A DNA stretch of 64,000 nt from Cohnella rhizoplanae (GCF_948329515.1 NZ_CAOJCN010000001.1:1-64000); one strand, 5' to 3'. Shown: positions 43,497 through 52,666, numbered from the stretch's first letter. Translations and numbers: made by a program. Notes: a model not told the origin generated them from the letters alone.

Positions 43497-45485
43497 TTAG
43501 TTACCGTCTTCTTTCTTCAGCTCGGGGAGCAAGTCGTGCTCGACGACGATGTCGGACACCTGCAGCTCCCGGTTCGCGGCTTCGCTGCCTGCCGCGCAGG
43601 CGGATATGTCGGTCGCCGCGCCATCCGCGAGCGAATAGCAGGATCCTGCGGCGCCGGTGCCGCCGCTCGAAGGCATGTAATACACCTTGCCGTCCGTGAA
43701 GCCGCCGGTTCGGAAGACGACCGGTTTCTCCGCGGCGGACAGCATGCTCACGCCCATCATCTTGTTGTCTCCCATCGGAATGCCTAGCATCTGGAGAATC
43801 GTAGGCGCCGTATCCAGCTGTCCGACGGCTTTTTCGTTCACGCCGGCGTTTTCGTCGCCAGGGAAGTGAATGAAGAAAGGCACCTTGCGGATGATCGCGT
43901 CCATCTCTTCGGCGGACAGCGATTTGCCTAGCAACTGCTCGTACGGCTTCTTGTCGTATAGCGAGTTGTCGTGGTCGCCGTACAGCATGAGCACCGTGTT
44001 GTCCCACAATCCCTCGTCCTGGAGGCGCTGGATGAGCTCTGCGATCGCCGCGTCCACGTAGTGGGCGGCCTGCAGATAGTCGCCGAACGTCGTGCCGTCG
44101 TAGTCGCCGACGTCGAACTCGGTCTTGTAATCCGGCAGATTAAACGGATGGTGGCCCGATATGGTGATCGCGAACGCATAGAAAGGCGAAGCGCCGCGTT
44201 CCTTGATCTGGTCGACGGTCTGCTGCAGGAACGACTTGTCGCCGATGGACCAGCCGAGCGGTTCGTCGTCGTCGAAGTCCTTGATGCTGTAAAATTGCCC
44301 GTAATCCATGTTGTGATACATGTTGTTGCGGTTCCAGAAGCTGCCGTCGTAAGCGTGATGGACGGTCGTATCGTAGCCTTTGCCGTTTAGAATCTCGGGC
44401 AGGCAGTTGAAGTCATGATCGGCGAAACGGATAAAAACGGACCCGGTCGGCATCGGATGCAGCGAGCAGCTGGTGAGGAAGTCGGCGTCCGAAGTCCGGC
44501 CCTGGCCGGTCTGGTGGTAAAAGTTAGGGAAATAAAGGCTTTTCCCGATCAGAGCGTTCAGGTTGGGGGTGATCTCCTTGCCTTCGACCTTCTGCCCGAT
44601 GACGAACGACTGGAACGCTTCCGCCTGGATCATCAAAATGTTTTTGCCGGCGGCGGCTCCGAACAGCGGCTCCGATTCAGCCTGCTCCTGCAGCAGCTTG
44701 CGCTCGCCGAACCAGTCCTTCGCCTCCTGGATCTGCTCTTCGCCGACGCCTCCGCTGAACCAATGTTCCTTGGCATAGCGATATGTGTCATAGCCGTGGA
44801 AGCCGAGCAGTCCGGTTACGTTGTAGATCGGAATGTTCCACCAGTTGCCGACGAAGAGGCCGCTGGCCCATCCGTTCTTCTGCTGATTGACGGGTCCGGA
44901 GATCATGGCGATGCCCATCGCGAGCAGCGCGCCGGCCAGCGCAGTATTGAGGATGAGGCGGGAGCGGGAACGGCTGCGCACCGGCGACGACCCGTAGCGC
45001 CGGGAGAGACGCGCGGGACGCCAGTACCAGCATGCCCATACGGCATAAGCGATGGCGACGGGAACGTCGCATACCAACACGAGATCGCCGCGGTGGACGA
45101 GGCTCCATATGCTGTCTTCGAGCGAGCTCACTTGATTCGCCTGAAGGAGGACGGGAATGGAGATGAAATCTTTAAAATAACGGAAGTAGACAAGGTCCGC
45201 GAAAAGCAGCACGGACAGGACAATATCGAGAACGGCGAGCGCAACCGCGCGCGCCCGCTTGCCGAGCCAGACGATCCAGAACGTGGCGATCATCATGGCG
45301 CCGTAGTTGACCATCCATTTCCATTGGTTCATGCCGCCGACGTCCAGTTGACCATCGAGCCAGTTTAACTTGTAGACGAAAGACAGAATGAGCAGCATAG
45401 CGCCCCAGTATGGCCAGGCAGCCAGACCGGCGGCTGTCAGCTTGACGCCTTTGGAGGCCTTCGTACGAAGCTCCGTATTGATCAC
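43497..45485 (-). CDS. LtaS-family membrane sulfatase-fold enzyme
   Basis: LtaS-type enzymes polymerise glycerol-phosphate from phosphatidylglycerol to make lipoteichoic acid, outside the membrane. The 662-residue protein has about five membrane segments in the first 200 residues and then the sulfatase-like domain. Visible catalytic residues are Glu289 (IQAEAFQ, metal), nucleophile Thr331 (GQGRTSDADF), and Asp504-His505 (LYGDHDNS). An intervening GHHPF block is present. Start is GTG at 45485, after AAGGGGA. Paralogues include primases and processive synthases, which cannot be told apart here. A SigA-like promoter is seen upstream. Confidence 0.93.
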   Translation of the reverse strand: MINTELRTKASKGVKLTAAGLAAWPYWGAMLLILSFVYKLNWLDGQLDVGGMNQWKWMVNYGAMMIATFWIVWLGKRARAVALAVLDIVLSVLLFADLVYFRYFKDFISIPVLLQANQVSSLEDSIWSLVHRGDLVLVCDVPVAIAYAVWACWYWRPARLSRRYGSSPVRSRSRSRLILNTALAGALLAMGIAMISGPVNQQKNGWASGLFVGNWWNIPIYNVTGLLGFHGYDTYRYAKEHWFSGGVGEEQIQEAKDWFGERKLLQEQAESEPLFGAAAGKNILMIQAEAFQSFVIGQKVEGKEITPNLNALIGKSLYFPNFYHQTGQGRTSDADFLTSCSLHPMPTGSVFIRFADHDFNCLPEILNGKGYDTTVHHAYDGSFWNRNNMYHNMDYGQFYSIKDFDDDEPLGWSIGDKSFLQQTVDQIKERGASPFYAFAITISGHHPFNLPDYKTEFDVGDYDGTTFGDYLQAAHYVDAAIAELIQRLQDEGLWDNTVLMLYGDHDNSLYDKKPYEQLLGKSLSAEEMDAIIRKVPFFIHFPGDENAGVNEKAVGQLDTAPTILQMLGIPMGDNKMMGVSMLSAAEKPVVFRTGGFTDGKVYYMPSSGGTGAAGSCYSLADGAATDISACAAGSEAANRELQVSDIVVEHDLLPELKKEDGN

Positions 45486-45571
45486 TTATCGATTCCCCTT
45501 TATCCGGATCGGCCGGTAAATTCCATTGCGGCTTCGCTTCGGTGGGTGGAAGCCGTCATCGCACAAAGACC

Positions 45572-45600
45572 AGTATAACGCTTCCACCGCTATTTTTCAC
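45572..45600 (-). promoter_or_regulatory. Promoter of the LtaS-like gene
   Basis: On the minus strand GTGAAA (45600-45595) and TATACT (45577-45572) are separated by 17 bases. They lie about 90 bases upstream of the GTG start. Confidence 0.55.
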
Positions 45601-45658
45601 GCGCGAACTGCGTCCTGCCGTGTCATGGCGATCGGGCAATAAGGGGTGATACGTTATT

Positions 45659-45687
45659 TTGCAGGAACGCCGCGGAACGTATATAAT
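45659..45687 (+). promoter_or_regulatory. SigA promoter of the O-methyltransferase gene
   Basis: TTGCAG (45659-45664) and a perfect TATAAT (45682-45687) are separated by 17 bases. Confidence 0.75.
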
Positions 45688-45769
45688 TTTGAACGCCGAG
45701 CAACGAACGTGAATAAGAACGATCTCATTCAAGAACTTCTGAATGAAGATGAGAGAGGCGGGCCTGAAG

Positions 45770-46426
45770 ATGGCAGAACGGTTCGATGAAGGGCGGACGA
45801 TGAGTCCCGAAGCGTATTTGGACGGACTGTTCGAAGAGGATGCCGACTTGACTCGCGTGACGGCGTCGATACGGGAGCGTGGGATGCCCGAGATCTCGGT
45901 GGCGCCAGGCTACGGCCGACTGCTGACGATGCTGATCGCCGCCGCTCGCTGCAAGGCGCCGCTCGAGATCGGCGCGCTTGCCGGATACAGCGGCATATGC
46001 CTGGCCCGCGGCCTGTCCCAGGGCGGCAAGCTTACGTCGTTGGAGCTTAGGCCGGAGTATGCCGAACTGGCGCTGGCGAACCTGACGCAAGCGGGTTTTG
46101 GCGATCGCGCCGAGGTGATCGTGGGAGACGCGCTGGCTTCGCTGGATCGACTTGTCGCGGCGGGACGGCGTTTCGATTTTTTCTTTATCGACGCCGACAA
46201 GGAGAATTACCCGAATTACCTCGAGCGGGCGATTCTTCTCGCCGAGCCGGGAGCGCTGATCGCGGCCGATAACACGCTGCTGCGGGGACGTACGCTGAAC
46301 GAATCGAAGCAAGGTCCCGCCGTGCAGGCGGTGCGGGACTTTAACCGCCGTCTGGCAACCGACCCGCGTTTGATGGGCACGCATTTGCCTTCCTACGACG
46401 GGCTCGCGTTATTTATGGTCCGCTAG
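45770..46426 (+). CDS. O-methyltransferase (SAM-dependent, catechol-type)
   Basis: This 218-residue class I methyltransferase of the YrrM/caffeoyl-CoA type has the SAM-binding LEIGALAGYSGICLARGL, where ALAG replaces the usual T-G-T, and LTSLELRPEYAELA. It also has the metal and active-site FFFIDADKENYPNYLE block, the IAADNTLLRG motif and YDGLALF at the end. The acceptor is unknown. Start is uncertain: ATG at 45770 or 45743; neither has an ideal SD. A 26-codon reading frame (GTG at 45709) overlaps the 5' end. It is convergent with the MFS gene, overlapping 14 bases. Confidence 0.9.
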   Translation: MAERFDEGRTMSPEAYLDGLFEEDADLTRVTASIRERGMPEISVAPGYGRLLTMLIAAARCKAPLEIGALAGYSGICLARGLSQGGKLTSLELRPEYAELALANLTQAGFGDRAEVIVGDALASLDRLVAAGRRFDFFFIDADKENYPNYLERAILLAEPGALIAADNTLLRGRTLNESKQGPAVQAVRDFNRRLATDPRLMGTHLPSYDGLALFMVR

Positions 46427-47630
46427 CTTCAGCAGCGGAATCCCGATGGGTCAGCGAGCTTCGCGCCCATAGCGACGTCCCGAGAAGGGCCGCCGCCGAG
46501 ATCAGAAAAAGGCCTTCGATGCCGATGTAACCGGACAGCGCGCCTCCGATGACGGGACCGGCCATATTGCCGAGCGCGACGGCGCTGCTGTTGAAGCCGA
46601 ACGCCATGCTGACCTGGCTGTCGGGGGTGTGGCGGCGGATTAACGCGTTGACGGTCGGGATCAGTCCCCCGACGAAGCAGCCGAGCAAGAACCGGCAGAC
46701 GAGCAGCTGCCCCACGCTCGTCACGAAAGCTTGCGGAATAAAAAGCACTCCCGCGCCGAGCAAAGAAAAGACGAGCACGCGCGTAGCGCCGCTCCGGTCG
46801 CTCACCTTGCCGAGCAGCGGCGCGCTGAACATGTTGGAGAAGCCCGTGACCGAGCCGACGAACCCCGCCCAAAAGGCGAGGTTCTCCGTCGTGCCGTGAA
46901 GATGCTGCACGTAGATCGGTATGAGCGCCATCGGGCTCAGCATCGCGAACTGGATCAGGAAGGTGACGGAGAACAGCGCCGGCAATTGCGGTATGGCGGC
47001 AAGCGCCTTAAAGGCGGCGGCCAGGCTGGTGCGCGGCGCGACGCGGGCGGCCGCCTTGTCGAAGCGCTCGCGCACCAGCAGCCAGGAAAGCAGGGAAGCG
47101 ACGAACATGAGCGAGCCCGTTATATAGAAGATCGGCCGGAAGCCGAACGAATCCGCCATCAGTCCGCCGATCAGCGGCCCCAGGATCGTTCCGGCGGTGC
47201 CGCCGGATTGCAGGGTGCCCATCGCGAAGCCGATCTTGTGCTTCGGGGTCGACGCCGATACGAGCGAGACCGCCGCCGGGGAGTAGCCGGAGATGATGCC
47301 GTTGGCCATGCGAAGCAATAGCAGATGGAGCGGCGTCGCCGCGAAGCCCATCAGCACCATGACGATCGACATACCGAAGCCCGAGCGCAGCAGCATCACC
47401 TTGCGGCCGTAACGGTCCGACAGCTTGCCCCACAGCGGCTGAAAGAAGAAGGAGGTCACGAAATTAGCGGCGAAAATCAGCCCGGCCCATACGCCGATCT
47501 CGTGTTCGCCGACGACGCCGAGGTCCTGCTGCAGGTATAGGGACAGAAAGGGCGTGATCATCGTCATGCCCGCCATTACCAGAAAATTTCCAAGCCATAG
47601 CACCGCCAAATTGATTTTCCAACGCTCCAA
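46413..47630 (-). CDS. MFS transporter, drug-efflux type
   Basis: This 405-residue, 12-segment major facilitator has motif A as PLWGKLSDRYGRKVM (about 64-78) and again as PLLGKVSDRSGATRV in the second half. The motif C-like GTAGTILGPLIGG mid-segment is characteristic of 12/14-TM exporters (NorA/TetA/PmrA group). Substrate is not predictable. Start TTG at 47630 follows GAGGTG at a short distance. Convergent overlap with the methyltransferase gene leaves no room for a terminator. Confidence 0.9.
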   Translation of the reverse strand: MERWKINLAVLWLGNFLVMAGMTMITPFLSLYLQQDLGVVGEHEIGVWAGLIFAANFVTSFFFQPLWGKLSDRYGRKVMLLRSGFGMSIVMVLMGFAATPLHLLLLRMANGIISGYSPAAVSLVSASTPKHKIGFAMGTLQSGGTAGTILGPLIGGLMADSFGFRPIFYITGSLMFVASLLSWLLVRERFDKAAARVAPRTSLAAAFKALAAIPQLPALFSVTFLIQFAMLSPMALIPIYVQHLHGTTENLAFWAGFVGSVTGFSNMFSAPLLGKVSDRSGATRVLVFSLLGAGVLFIPQAFVTSVGQLLVCRFLLGCFVGGLIPTVNALIRRHTPDSQVSMAFGFNSSAVALGNMAGPVIGGALSGYIGIEGLFLISAAALLGTSLWARSSLTHRDSAAEASGP

Positions 47631-47705
47631 GCCGCACCTCGTTCCTCTTCATCGGATATTTAACGGTTTGTCAACGGATTGTCATAAGGAGCCGAGGGCG
47701 GCAGG

Positions 47706-47734
47706 TTGTGGCATCCGGACAAAAAGGGCATAAT
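47706..47734 (+). promoter_or_regulatory. Promoter of the hemEHY operon
   Basis: TTGTGG (47706-47711) and CATAAT (47729-47734) are separated by 17 bases, about 60 bases upstream of hemE. Confidence 0.55.
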
Positions 47735-47792
47735 AAAACCGAATGATCGCTTTATTGGGACCTATCCTATTACATAAAGGGGATACAGCGAA

Positions 47793-48842
47793 ATGAATGA
47801 CCGCTTCTTGCGCGCGTGCAGGCGCGAGCCCGTCGACCGGGTGCCCGTCTGGTACATGCGACAGGCCGGCCGGTACGACCCCGATTATCGCAAAATCAAA
47901 GAAAAATACAGCTTGCTCGAGATCTGCAGGCAGCCGGAGCTCGCGGCCGAAGTCACGATGATGCCGGTGCGCAAGCTTGGGGTGGACGCCGCGATTCTCT
48001 ACTCCGATATTATGAACCCGGTCGCGTCGATCGGCATCGACTTCGATATCGTCAAGGATGTCGGTCCGGTCATCCATAATCCGGTTCGCTCGGAGGCCGA
48101 CGTGGATCGTCTGACGCCGATCGACGCGGAGCGGGATTTGGGCCATGTGCTCGAGACGATCCGCATTCTGAGCCGGGAGCTCGACGTGCCTCTGATTACG
48201 TTCGCCGGCGCGCCGTTTACACTGGCTAGCTACATCGTGGAGGGGCGACCTTCCAAGTCGTATATGCGGACCAAGGCACTGATGTACGGACAGCCTGCGG
48301 TTTGGCACAAGCTGATGGCCAAGCTCGCCGACATGGCCGCCGCCTATTTGCGGGCGCACAAGTCTTCGGGCGCTCAGGCGGTTCAGCTATTCGACAGCTG
48401 GGTCGGCGCGCTTGCGCCGCACGATTTTGCCGAATTCGTGCTGCCGCATGTCGAGAGCATTTTTGCGCAGACGGCAGATCTCGATATTCCCAAGATATAC
48501 TTCCCTGGCGTTAGCTCCGGCGAACTGCTTCCTTATATGAAAAATCTGCGCGCGGACGTGATCGGTCTTGATTGGCGCGTGTCCATTGCCGAAGGCCGCA
48601 GCCGGACGGGCGGACGGTTCGCCGTTCAGGGCAACCTGGATCCATATGTGCTGACGGCGCCGCAGGACGTCATTCATGCCAAGGCGCGCGCGATTCTGGA
48701 CGAAGGCATGCGCGAGCCGGGCTTCATATTTAATCTGGGCCACGGTCTGTTCCCCGAGGCGTCGCTCGATAAACTGAAAGAGTTAACGGACTTCGTACAC
48801 GACTACACCGCCCGGAAACTGGCGTCGGAGGTACCCCTATGA
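47793..48842 (+). CDS. hemE: Uroporphyrinogen decarboxylase
   Basis: HemE removes four carboxyl groups from uroporphyrinogen III to give coproporphyrinogen III. The 349-residue protein carries the PVWYMRQAGRYDPDY signature (18-32) and GAPFTLASYIVEG (about 140-152) with the FDSW and GNLDP motifs. AAAGGGG precedes the ATG. It overlaps hemH by four bases (ATGA) and starts the haem operon. Confidence 0.98.
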   Translation: MNDRFLRACRREPVDRVPVWYMRQAGRYDPDYRKIKEKYSLLEICRQPELAAEVTMMPVRKLGVDAAILYSDIMNPVASIGIDFDIVKDVGPVIHNPVRSEADVDRLTPIDAERDLGHVLETIRILSRELDVPLITFAGAPFTLASYIVEGRPSKSYMRTKALMYGQPAVWHKLMAKLADMAAAYLRAHKSSGAQAVQLFDSWVGALAPHDFAEFVLPHVESIFAQTADLDIPKIYFPGVSSGELLPYMKNLRADVIGLDWRVSIAEGRSRTGGRFAVQGNLDPYVLTAPQDVIHAKARAILDEGMREPGFIFNLGHGLFPEASLDKLKELTDFVHDYTARKLASEVPL

Positions 48843-49810
48843 GCGATTCGGCTAGCGCGGCAATCGGCGTTCTTGTGATGTCTTACGGCACGCCCGAGAG
48901 TCTGGAAGGCGTCGAGGCTTATTATACGCATATCCGGCGGGGACATCCGCCGACGGAGGAGCAGCTCGAGGACCTGACGTCCCGGTACCGCGCCATCGTC
49001 GGCGGCGTTTTTCCGCTGCGGGAAAATACGAACAGGCAGGTCGCCGCGCTTCAGCGCAAATTGGACGAGTCGGCAGGCGCCGGGCGTTTCGTATGTTACC
49101 AGGGGCTTAAGCACGCGTCGCCATTTATCGAAGACGGCGTGGCGGCGATGGCCAGAGACGGTATCCGCTCGGCGATCGGTATCGTGTTGACGCCACAGTA
49201 TTCCTCGATGAGCGTAGGCGGCTATCTCAAGCGCGCAAAAGAAGCGGCCGAGCAGCATGGCATCGCCTTCGCCGGCGTAGAGAGCTACCATCTGCATCCG
49301 GTTCTGATCGAGGCGCTTGCGGAGCGGGTGAAGGGCGGCATCGGCAAGCTGGGCGTAACCGCCGACGAGACGCTTGTATTGTTCAGCGCCCACAGCCTGC
49401 CCGCACGCATTTTGGAGATGAACGATCCCTACCAAGATCAGCTTCTCGAGACTTCCAAAGCGGTGGCCGATGCCGCAGGCATCGAACGCTGGCAGTTTAC
49501 TTGGCAGAGCGCCGGGCAGACCGGTCAACCCTGGCTGGGGCCCGATATCCTGGATACGCTGGCCGGTCTGGCCAATGAGAACGTGAAGCGCGTTCTCGTT
49601 ACGCCGGTTGGATTCGTCTCTGACCATCTGGAGGTCCTATACGACATCGACATCGAGGCCAAGCGGCGCGCGTCTGAGCTTGGGCTTAATCTCGAACGGA
49701 TCGAGATGCTGAACGACGATCCCAAATACATGCAAGCCCTCTCGGATTCGGTCGTCGAGGCTGCCGGTCGAATCGATGCGTCCTCGGCGTCGGGAGCTTC
49801 CGGAGCATGA
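48839..49810 (+). CDS. hemH: Ferrochelatase (coproporphyrin type)
   Basis: The product inserts ferrous iron into the porphyrin. In Gram-positive bacteria with this gene order it acts on coproporphyrin III (also called CpfC). The 323-residue protein opens VLVMSYGTPESLEGVEAYY. The metal-binding His is in FSAHSLPAR near 182-190, and the conserved Glu region lies in VGFVSDHLEVLYDID. It is coupled at both ends to hemE and hemY by four-base overlaps. Confidence 0.97.
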   Translation: MSDSASAAIGVLVMSYGTPESLEGVEAYYTHIRRGHPPTEEQLEDLTSRYRAIVGGVFPLRENTNRQVAALQRKLDESAGAGRFVCYQGLKHASPFIEDGVAAMARDGIRSAIGIVLTPQYSSMSVGGYLKRAKEAAEQHGIAFAGVESYHLHPVLIEALAERVKGGIGKLGVTADETLVLFSAHSLPARILEMNDPYQDQLLETSKAVADAAGIERWQFTWQSAGQTGQPWLGPDILDTLAGLANENVKRVLVTPVGFVSDHLEVLYDIDIEAKRRASELGLNLERIEMLNDDPKYMQALSDSVVEAAGRIDASSASGASGA

Positions 49811-51273
49811 ACGATGGAAAAGCGCTGCGGATTGCCGTCGTAGGCGGAGGCTTGACAGGTTTAAGCGCCGCCTTTTACGCTTGCCGTCTTGCGGATGAAG
49901 CCGGCGTCGCGGTTGAGGTTACCTTATTCGAAGCTTCGGATAGGCTGGGCGGCAAAGTAAACACGCTGCGACGAGACGGCTTCGTGATCGAACGAGGCCC
50001 GGATTCATTCCTCGGGCGCAAGCTTCCGATGCTCCATCTGGCCAAGGATCTTGACCTGCTAGGCGAGCTGGTCGGCACGAATCCCGCCGCCGTCAAGACA
50101 TATCTAGCGCACGGCGGAGAGCTGCGGCCCATGCCCAAAGGTCTCAACTTGGGCATCCCGAACGACTTGGGCGCTTTTGCGCAGAACTCGCTCGTGTCTC
50201 CGCACGGCAAGCTAAGAGCGCTGGACGAGCTTCGAATCCCGCCCAATGTTACCGGCGATGACGAGTCCGTCGGCGACTTCCTCGAACGCAGGCTCGGACG
50301 TGAGATGGTCGAGAAGATCGCCGAGCCGCTGCTAGCAGGCATACACGCGGGCGATTTATATAAGCTCGGCATTCAAGCGACCTTCCCGCAGTTTGCGGAG
50401 ATGGAGCGCAAGTACGGCAGCGTCATACGCGGCATGATAGAGGCGAAACGAAAAGCGCCCGTCGCCGGCGCAAAAGCGGCAGCCGCAAGGTCGGAGGCGG
50501 TCGGCGGCTATCCGGTCCCGCCTACGGCGTTCCTTACCTTCCGAAACGGGCTGTCTACCTTGATCGAGTCTCTTCAGGCGCGGCTGCAGGCGTACGATTG
50601 CGATGTTCGTTTGGGTACGGGCGTGCGGTCCTTGGAGCGTATCGACAGTGAGCAGCTAAGCGTTTACAAAATGAGGCTGGAGGATGGCACCGCTTTCGAA
50701 GCCGACCGCGTGCTGATCGCGACCCCCGCCTTCTCCGCTTTGCCGCTGCTAGCGCCTCATATCGACGCTGCGACACTCGCGAATATCGACTATGTCTCGG
50801 TCGCGAACGTCGTGCTCGGTTTCGACGAGAAAGGCTTCGGCCACAATCTAGACGGTTCGGGCTTCCTGGTACCTCGCGCGGAGAAGCGAACGATTACGGC
50901 CAGCACTTGGACCTCCGCCAAATGGCAGCATACAGCGCCAAGCGGCAAACGGCTGATTCGGTGTTACGTAGGCAGAGCCGGCGACGAATCAGGCGTCGAA
51001 CTGCCGGATGCCGAGCTTGTCGAAGCCGTCCGTCTGGATCTTCGAGAGCTGATGGGGCTTACCGCCGAACCTGAATTCGTGGAAATTACCCGGCTCCGCC
51101 GTTCCATGCCGCAGTACCCCGTCGGACATACCGCCGCCATCGCAGCCTTGCGGGCTCAGCTAGCCGCATCCTTGCCAGGCGTATACGCAACCGGCGCTTC
51201 TTTCGACGCCGTAGGCCTCCCCGACTGCGTAGAAATGGGCAGGACCGCCGCCGTTCAGATGCTGCGCACTTAA
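49807..51273 (+). CDS. hemY: Protoporphyrinogen/coproporphyrinogen III oxidase
   Basis: HemY (CgoX) is an FAD enzyme that oxidises coproporphyrinogen III to coproporphyrin III in the Firmicutes pathway. The 488-residue protein has the dinucleotide fold VVGGGLTGLSAAFYA at 11-25, an FAD contact RLGGKVNTLRRDGFVIERGPDSF, and the C-terminal FAD motif VYATGASFDAVGLPDCVEMG. With hemE and hemH it completes three consecutive steps; the last step, hemQ, is not in the window. Confidence 0.97.
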   Translation: MNDGKALRIAVVGGGLTGLSAAFYACRLADEAGVAVEVTLFEASDRLGGKVNTLRRDGFVIERGPDSFLGRKLPMLHLAKDLDLLGELVGTNPAAVKTYLAHGGELRPMPKGLNLGIPNDLGAFAQNSLVSPHGKLRALDELRIPPNVTGDDESVGDFLERRLGREMVEKIAEPLLAGIHAGDLYKLGIQATFPQFAEMERKYGSVIRGMIEAKRKAPVAGAKAAAARSEAVGGYPVPPTAFLTFRNGLSTLIESLQARLQAYDCDVRLGTGVRSLERIDSEQLSVYKMRLEDGTAFEADRVLIATPAFSALPLLAPHIDAATLANIDYVSVANVVLGFDEKGFGHNLDGSGFLVPRAEKRTITASTWTSAKWQHTAPSGKRLIRCYVGRAGDESGVELPDAELVEAVRLDLRELMGLTAEPEFVEITRLRRSMPQYPVGHTAAIAALRAQLAASLPGVYATGASFDAVGLPDCVEMGRTAAVQMLRT

Positions 51274-51290
51274 TTTCAGAGCACCATAAG

Positions 51291-51323
51291 CCGCCTCGCT
51301 AGTTTTAGCGAAGCGGTTTTTTT
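51291..51323 (+). terminator. Terminator of the hemEHY operon
   Basis: CCGCCTCGCT pairs with AGCGAAGCGG (one mismatch) around GTTTT and is followed by seven T residues. Confidence 0.93.
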
Positions 51324-51374
51324 ATACCTGATATCCAAAATATTCCACGCTCAGAGATAAGACTCCTTATTTTC

Positions 51375-51405
51375 GCCGCATGCCATTATCCCATTAGCTC
51401 AGGAA
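51375..51405. repeat. Dispersed repeat copy, left of the transposase-like gene
   Basis: CGCATGCCATTATCCCATTA followed by GCTCAGGA is the same element as at 32218-32343. An inverted partner lies at 52637-52666, so the two flank the transposase-like gene as 1.25-kb-spaced inverted arms. Confidence 0.75.
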
Positions 51406-51424
51406 TACTCCCTAACTCCACCAT

Positions 51425-51560
51425 ACTCCCGTAACCACTGGACTTCCGCAACTACTACACCGCTCCCGCAGCCACTGCACTTGCACTCCCGCAACCACTG
51501 CACTTTCGCAACTATTACACTCCCGCAGCCACTGCACTTGCGAGTCCACTACAATTAAAC
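51425..51560. repeat. Tandem pyrimidine-rich repeats
   Basis: A unit like CTCCCGCARCCACTGCACTT (20 bases) recurs at about 51425, 51462, 51485 and 51520. It is interleaved with a shorter CCGCAACTACTACAC-type unit at 51446 and 51506. The order of units is regular enough to suggest local duplication. No gene is present in the 321-base gap. Confidence 0.7.
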
Positions 51561-51594
51561 TCTCGATTCCATTTCCTACTTTAGTACCAGAACG

Positions 51595-52536
51595 CTAAGC
51601 GCCCCACCGAGAAAGATGAGTTCCTCTCCAGCGGGCTTTGCTTCCGAAAACGAGCCATGGGGTATCAAGCGTGGGTCTGTACGCGGTAAGTACCGGATAC
51701 GCAAGGGCACGAGAGTTGGCGCACCAATAGAGGGACGTTGAGAAAGCTGCGAAGTTTTGCAGAGCGCAATTTTGCCTAAATGCGAATTCGTCTAAATAAA
51801 GCTGAAGGTGTTTGGCGCCGATGCCGTTGAACGTTAAATTAAGCCAAGCAGGGAACGCCTGGATGATAGGCCATAGTGTTGAATGCGCTTTGCGATAACG
51901 ATAAGAATCAGGCGTATCCGCGTAGTCGGTATGTTCCTCGTAGAAGGCTTGAATCCCTTCAGGTTTGATAAATCGCTTGTCGGAGACAACATGATGCGGC
52001 AAGGGTTGTTTGATTTTGATAAAAACAGGGGTCTCTTCATCGTCGACGGAGGCGCCGATCAGCAGGGGCTGACGCGCATCGTCGAATACCGGATCACCGT
52101 AGTAGCATCGATCGATGCGGAGATTGCCGGTTAATCGCACGGAAGCATCCGCATCCGACATTGCGCTGCGTATCTTATGGGCCATGAGCCAGGCGGTCTT
52201 ATAAGTGACTTGAATCACGTCAGCAAGGCGGAGAGCGCTGATCCCGTCCGGACGGGACAGCAAATAGATGGCATGAAACCAACGCGTAAGCGAAGTTCGG
52301 CTTCCCTCCATGACCGTACCAGCGATAACGGAGGTCTGCAGCCTGCACTTTACGCATTCGTATAGGGGGAGACGTCTCGTTGATACCGGATAGTAACGGG
52401 CGCCGCCGCAAGCCGGACATCGGAATCCGTCAGGCCAGCGCGCTGCGAACAGAGCAGAGACGCAAGCTTGCTCAGTGCCGAACCCCGCAAGAAACGCGTT
52501 ATATGTCAAAGGGACCTCTTCCACCGCTTCTTGCAT
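51595..52536 (-). CDS. IS1595-family (ISXO2-like) transposase, probably inactive
   Basis: About 313 residues. The N-terminal zinc ribbon has CPAC and CVKC (about 40-66). A helix-turn-helix region includes FHAIYLLSRPDGISALRLADVIQVTYKTAW, typical of this family. The C-terminal KHLQLYLDEFAFR block is conserved. The first catalytic Asp is seen as IDRCYYG (the family usually has VDETYIGG). The expected Glu in the HTNT-E-GFW-like block is not found (AHSTLWPIIQ). No terminal inverted repeats or target duplication were recognised. Start: ATG at 52536; GTG at 52548 is an alternative. Confidence 0.75.
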   Translation of the reverse strand: MQEAVEEVPLTYNAFLAGFGTEQACVSALFAARWPDGFRCPACGGARYYPVSTRRLPLYECVKCRLQTSVIAGTVMEGSRTSLTRWFHAIYLLSRPDGISALRLADVIQVTYKTAWLMAHKIRSAMSDADASVRLTGNLRIDRCYYGDPVFDDARQPLLIGASVDDEETPVFIKIKQPLPHHVVSDKRFIKPEGIQAFYEEHTDYADTPDSYRYRKAHSTLWPIIQAFPAWLNLTFNGIGAKHLQLYLDEFAFRQNCALQNFAAFSTSLYWCANSRALAYPVLTAYRPTLDTPWLVFGSKARWRGTHLSRWGA

Positions 52537-52636
52537 AAGGTCGAACACTCCCTTAACCTCAATCTCGTCCGCTTAATTATACCAAACGTATGTTCTCGTT
52601 ACAACTAAAAATATCCAGGAGGTGTAGGCGTCAATC

Positions 52637-52666
52637 AATCCTGAGCGGAAGGGATAGTGGTATGCG
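52637..52666. repeat. Dispersed repeat copy, right of the transposase-like gene (inverted)
   Basis: AATCCTGAGCGGAAGGGATA then GTGGTATGCG is the reverse complement of the left arm at 51375-51405, with a few changes. Confidence 0.75.

Noticed and set aside
45709..45789. 26-codon frame (GTG start) before the methyltransferase
   Set aside because: Composition looks protein-like but there is no SD; a leader peptide cannot be supported.
51425..51560. CRISPR-like array
   Set aside because: Units are contiguous or nearly so, with no unique 30-base spacers, and no cas genes are near.
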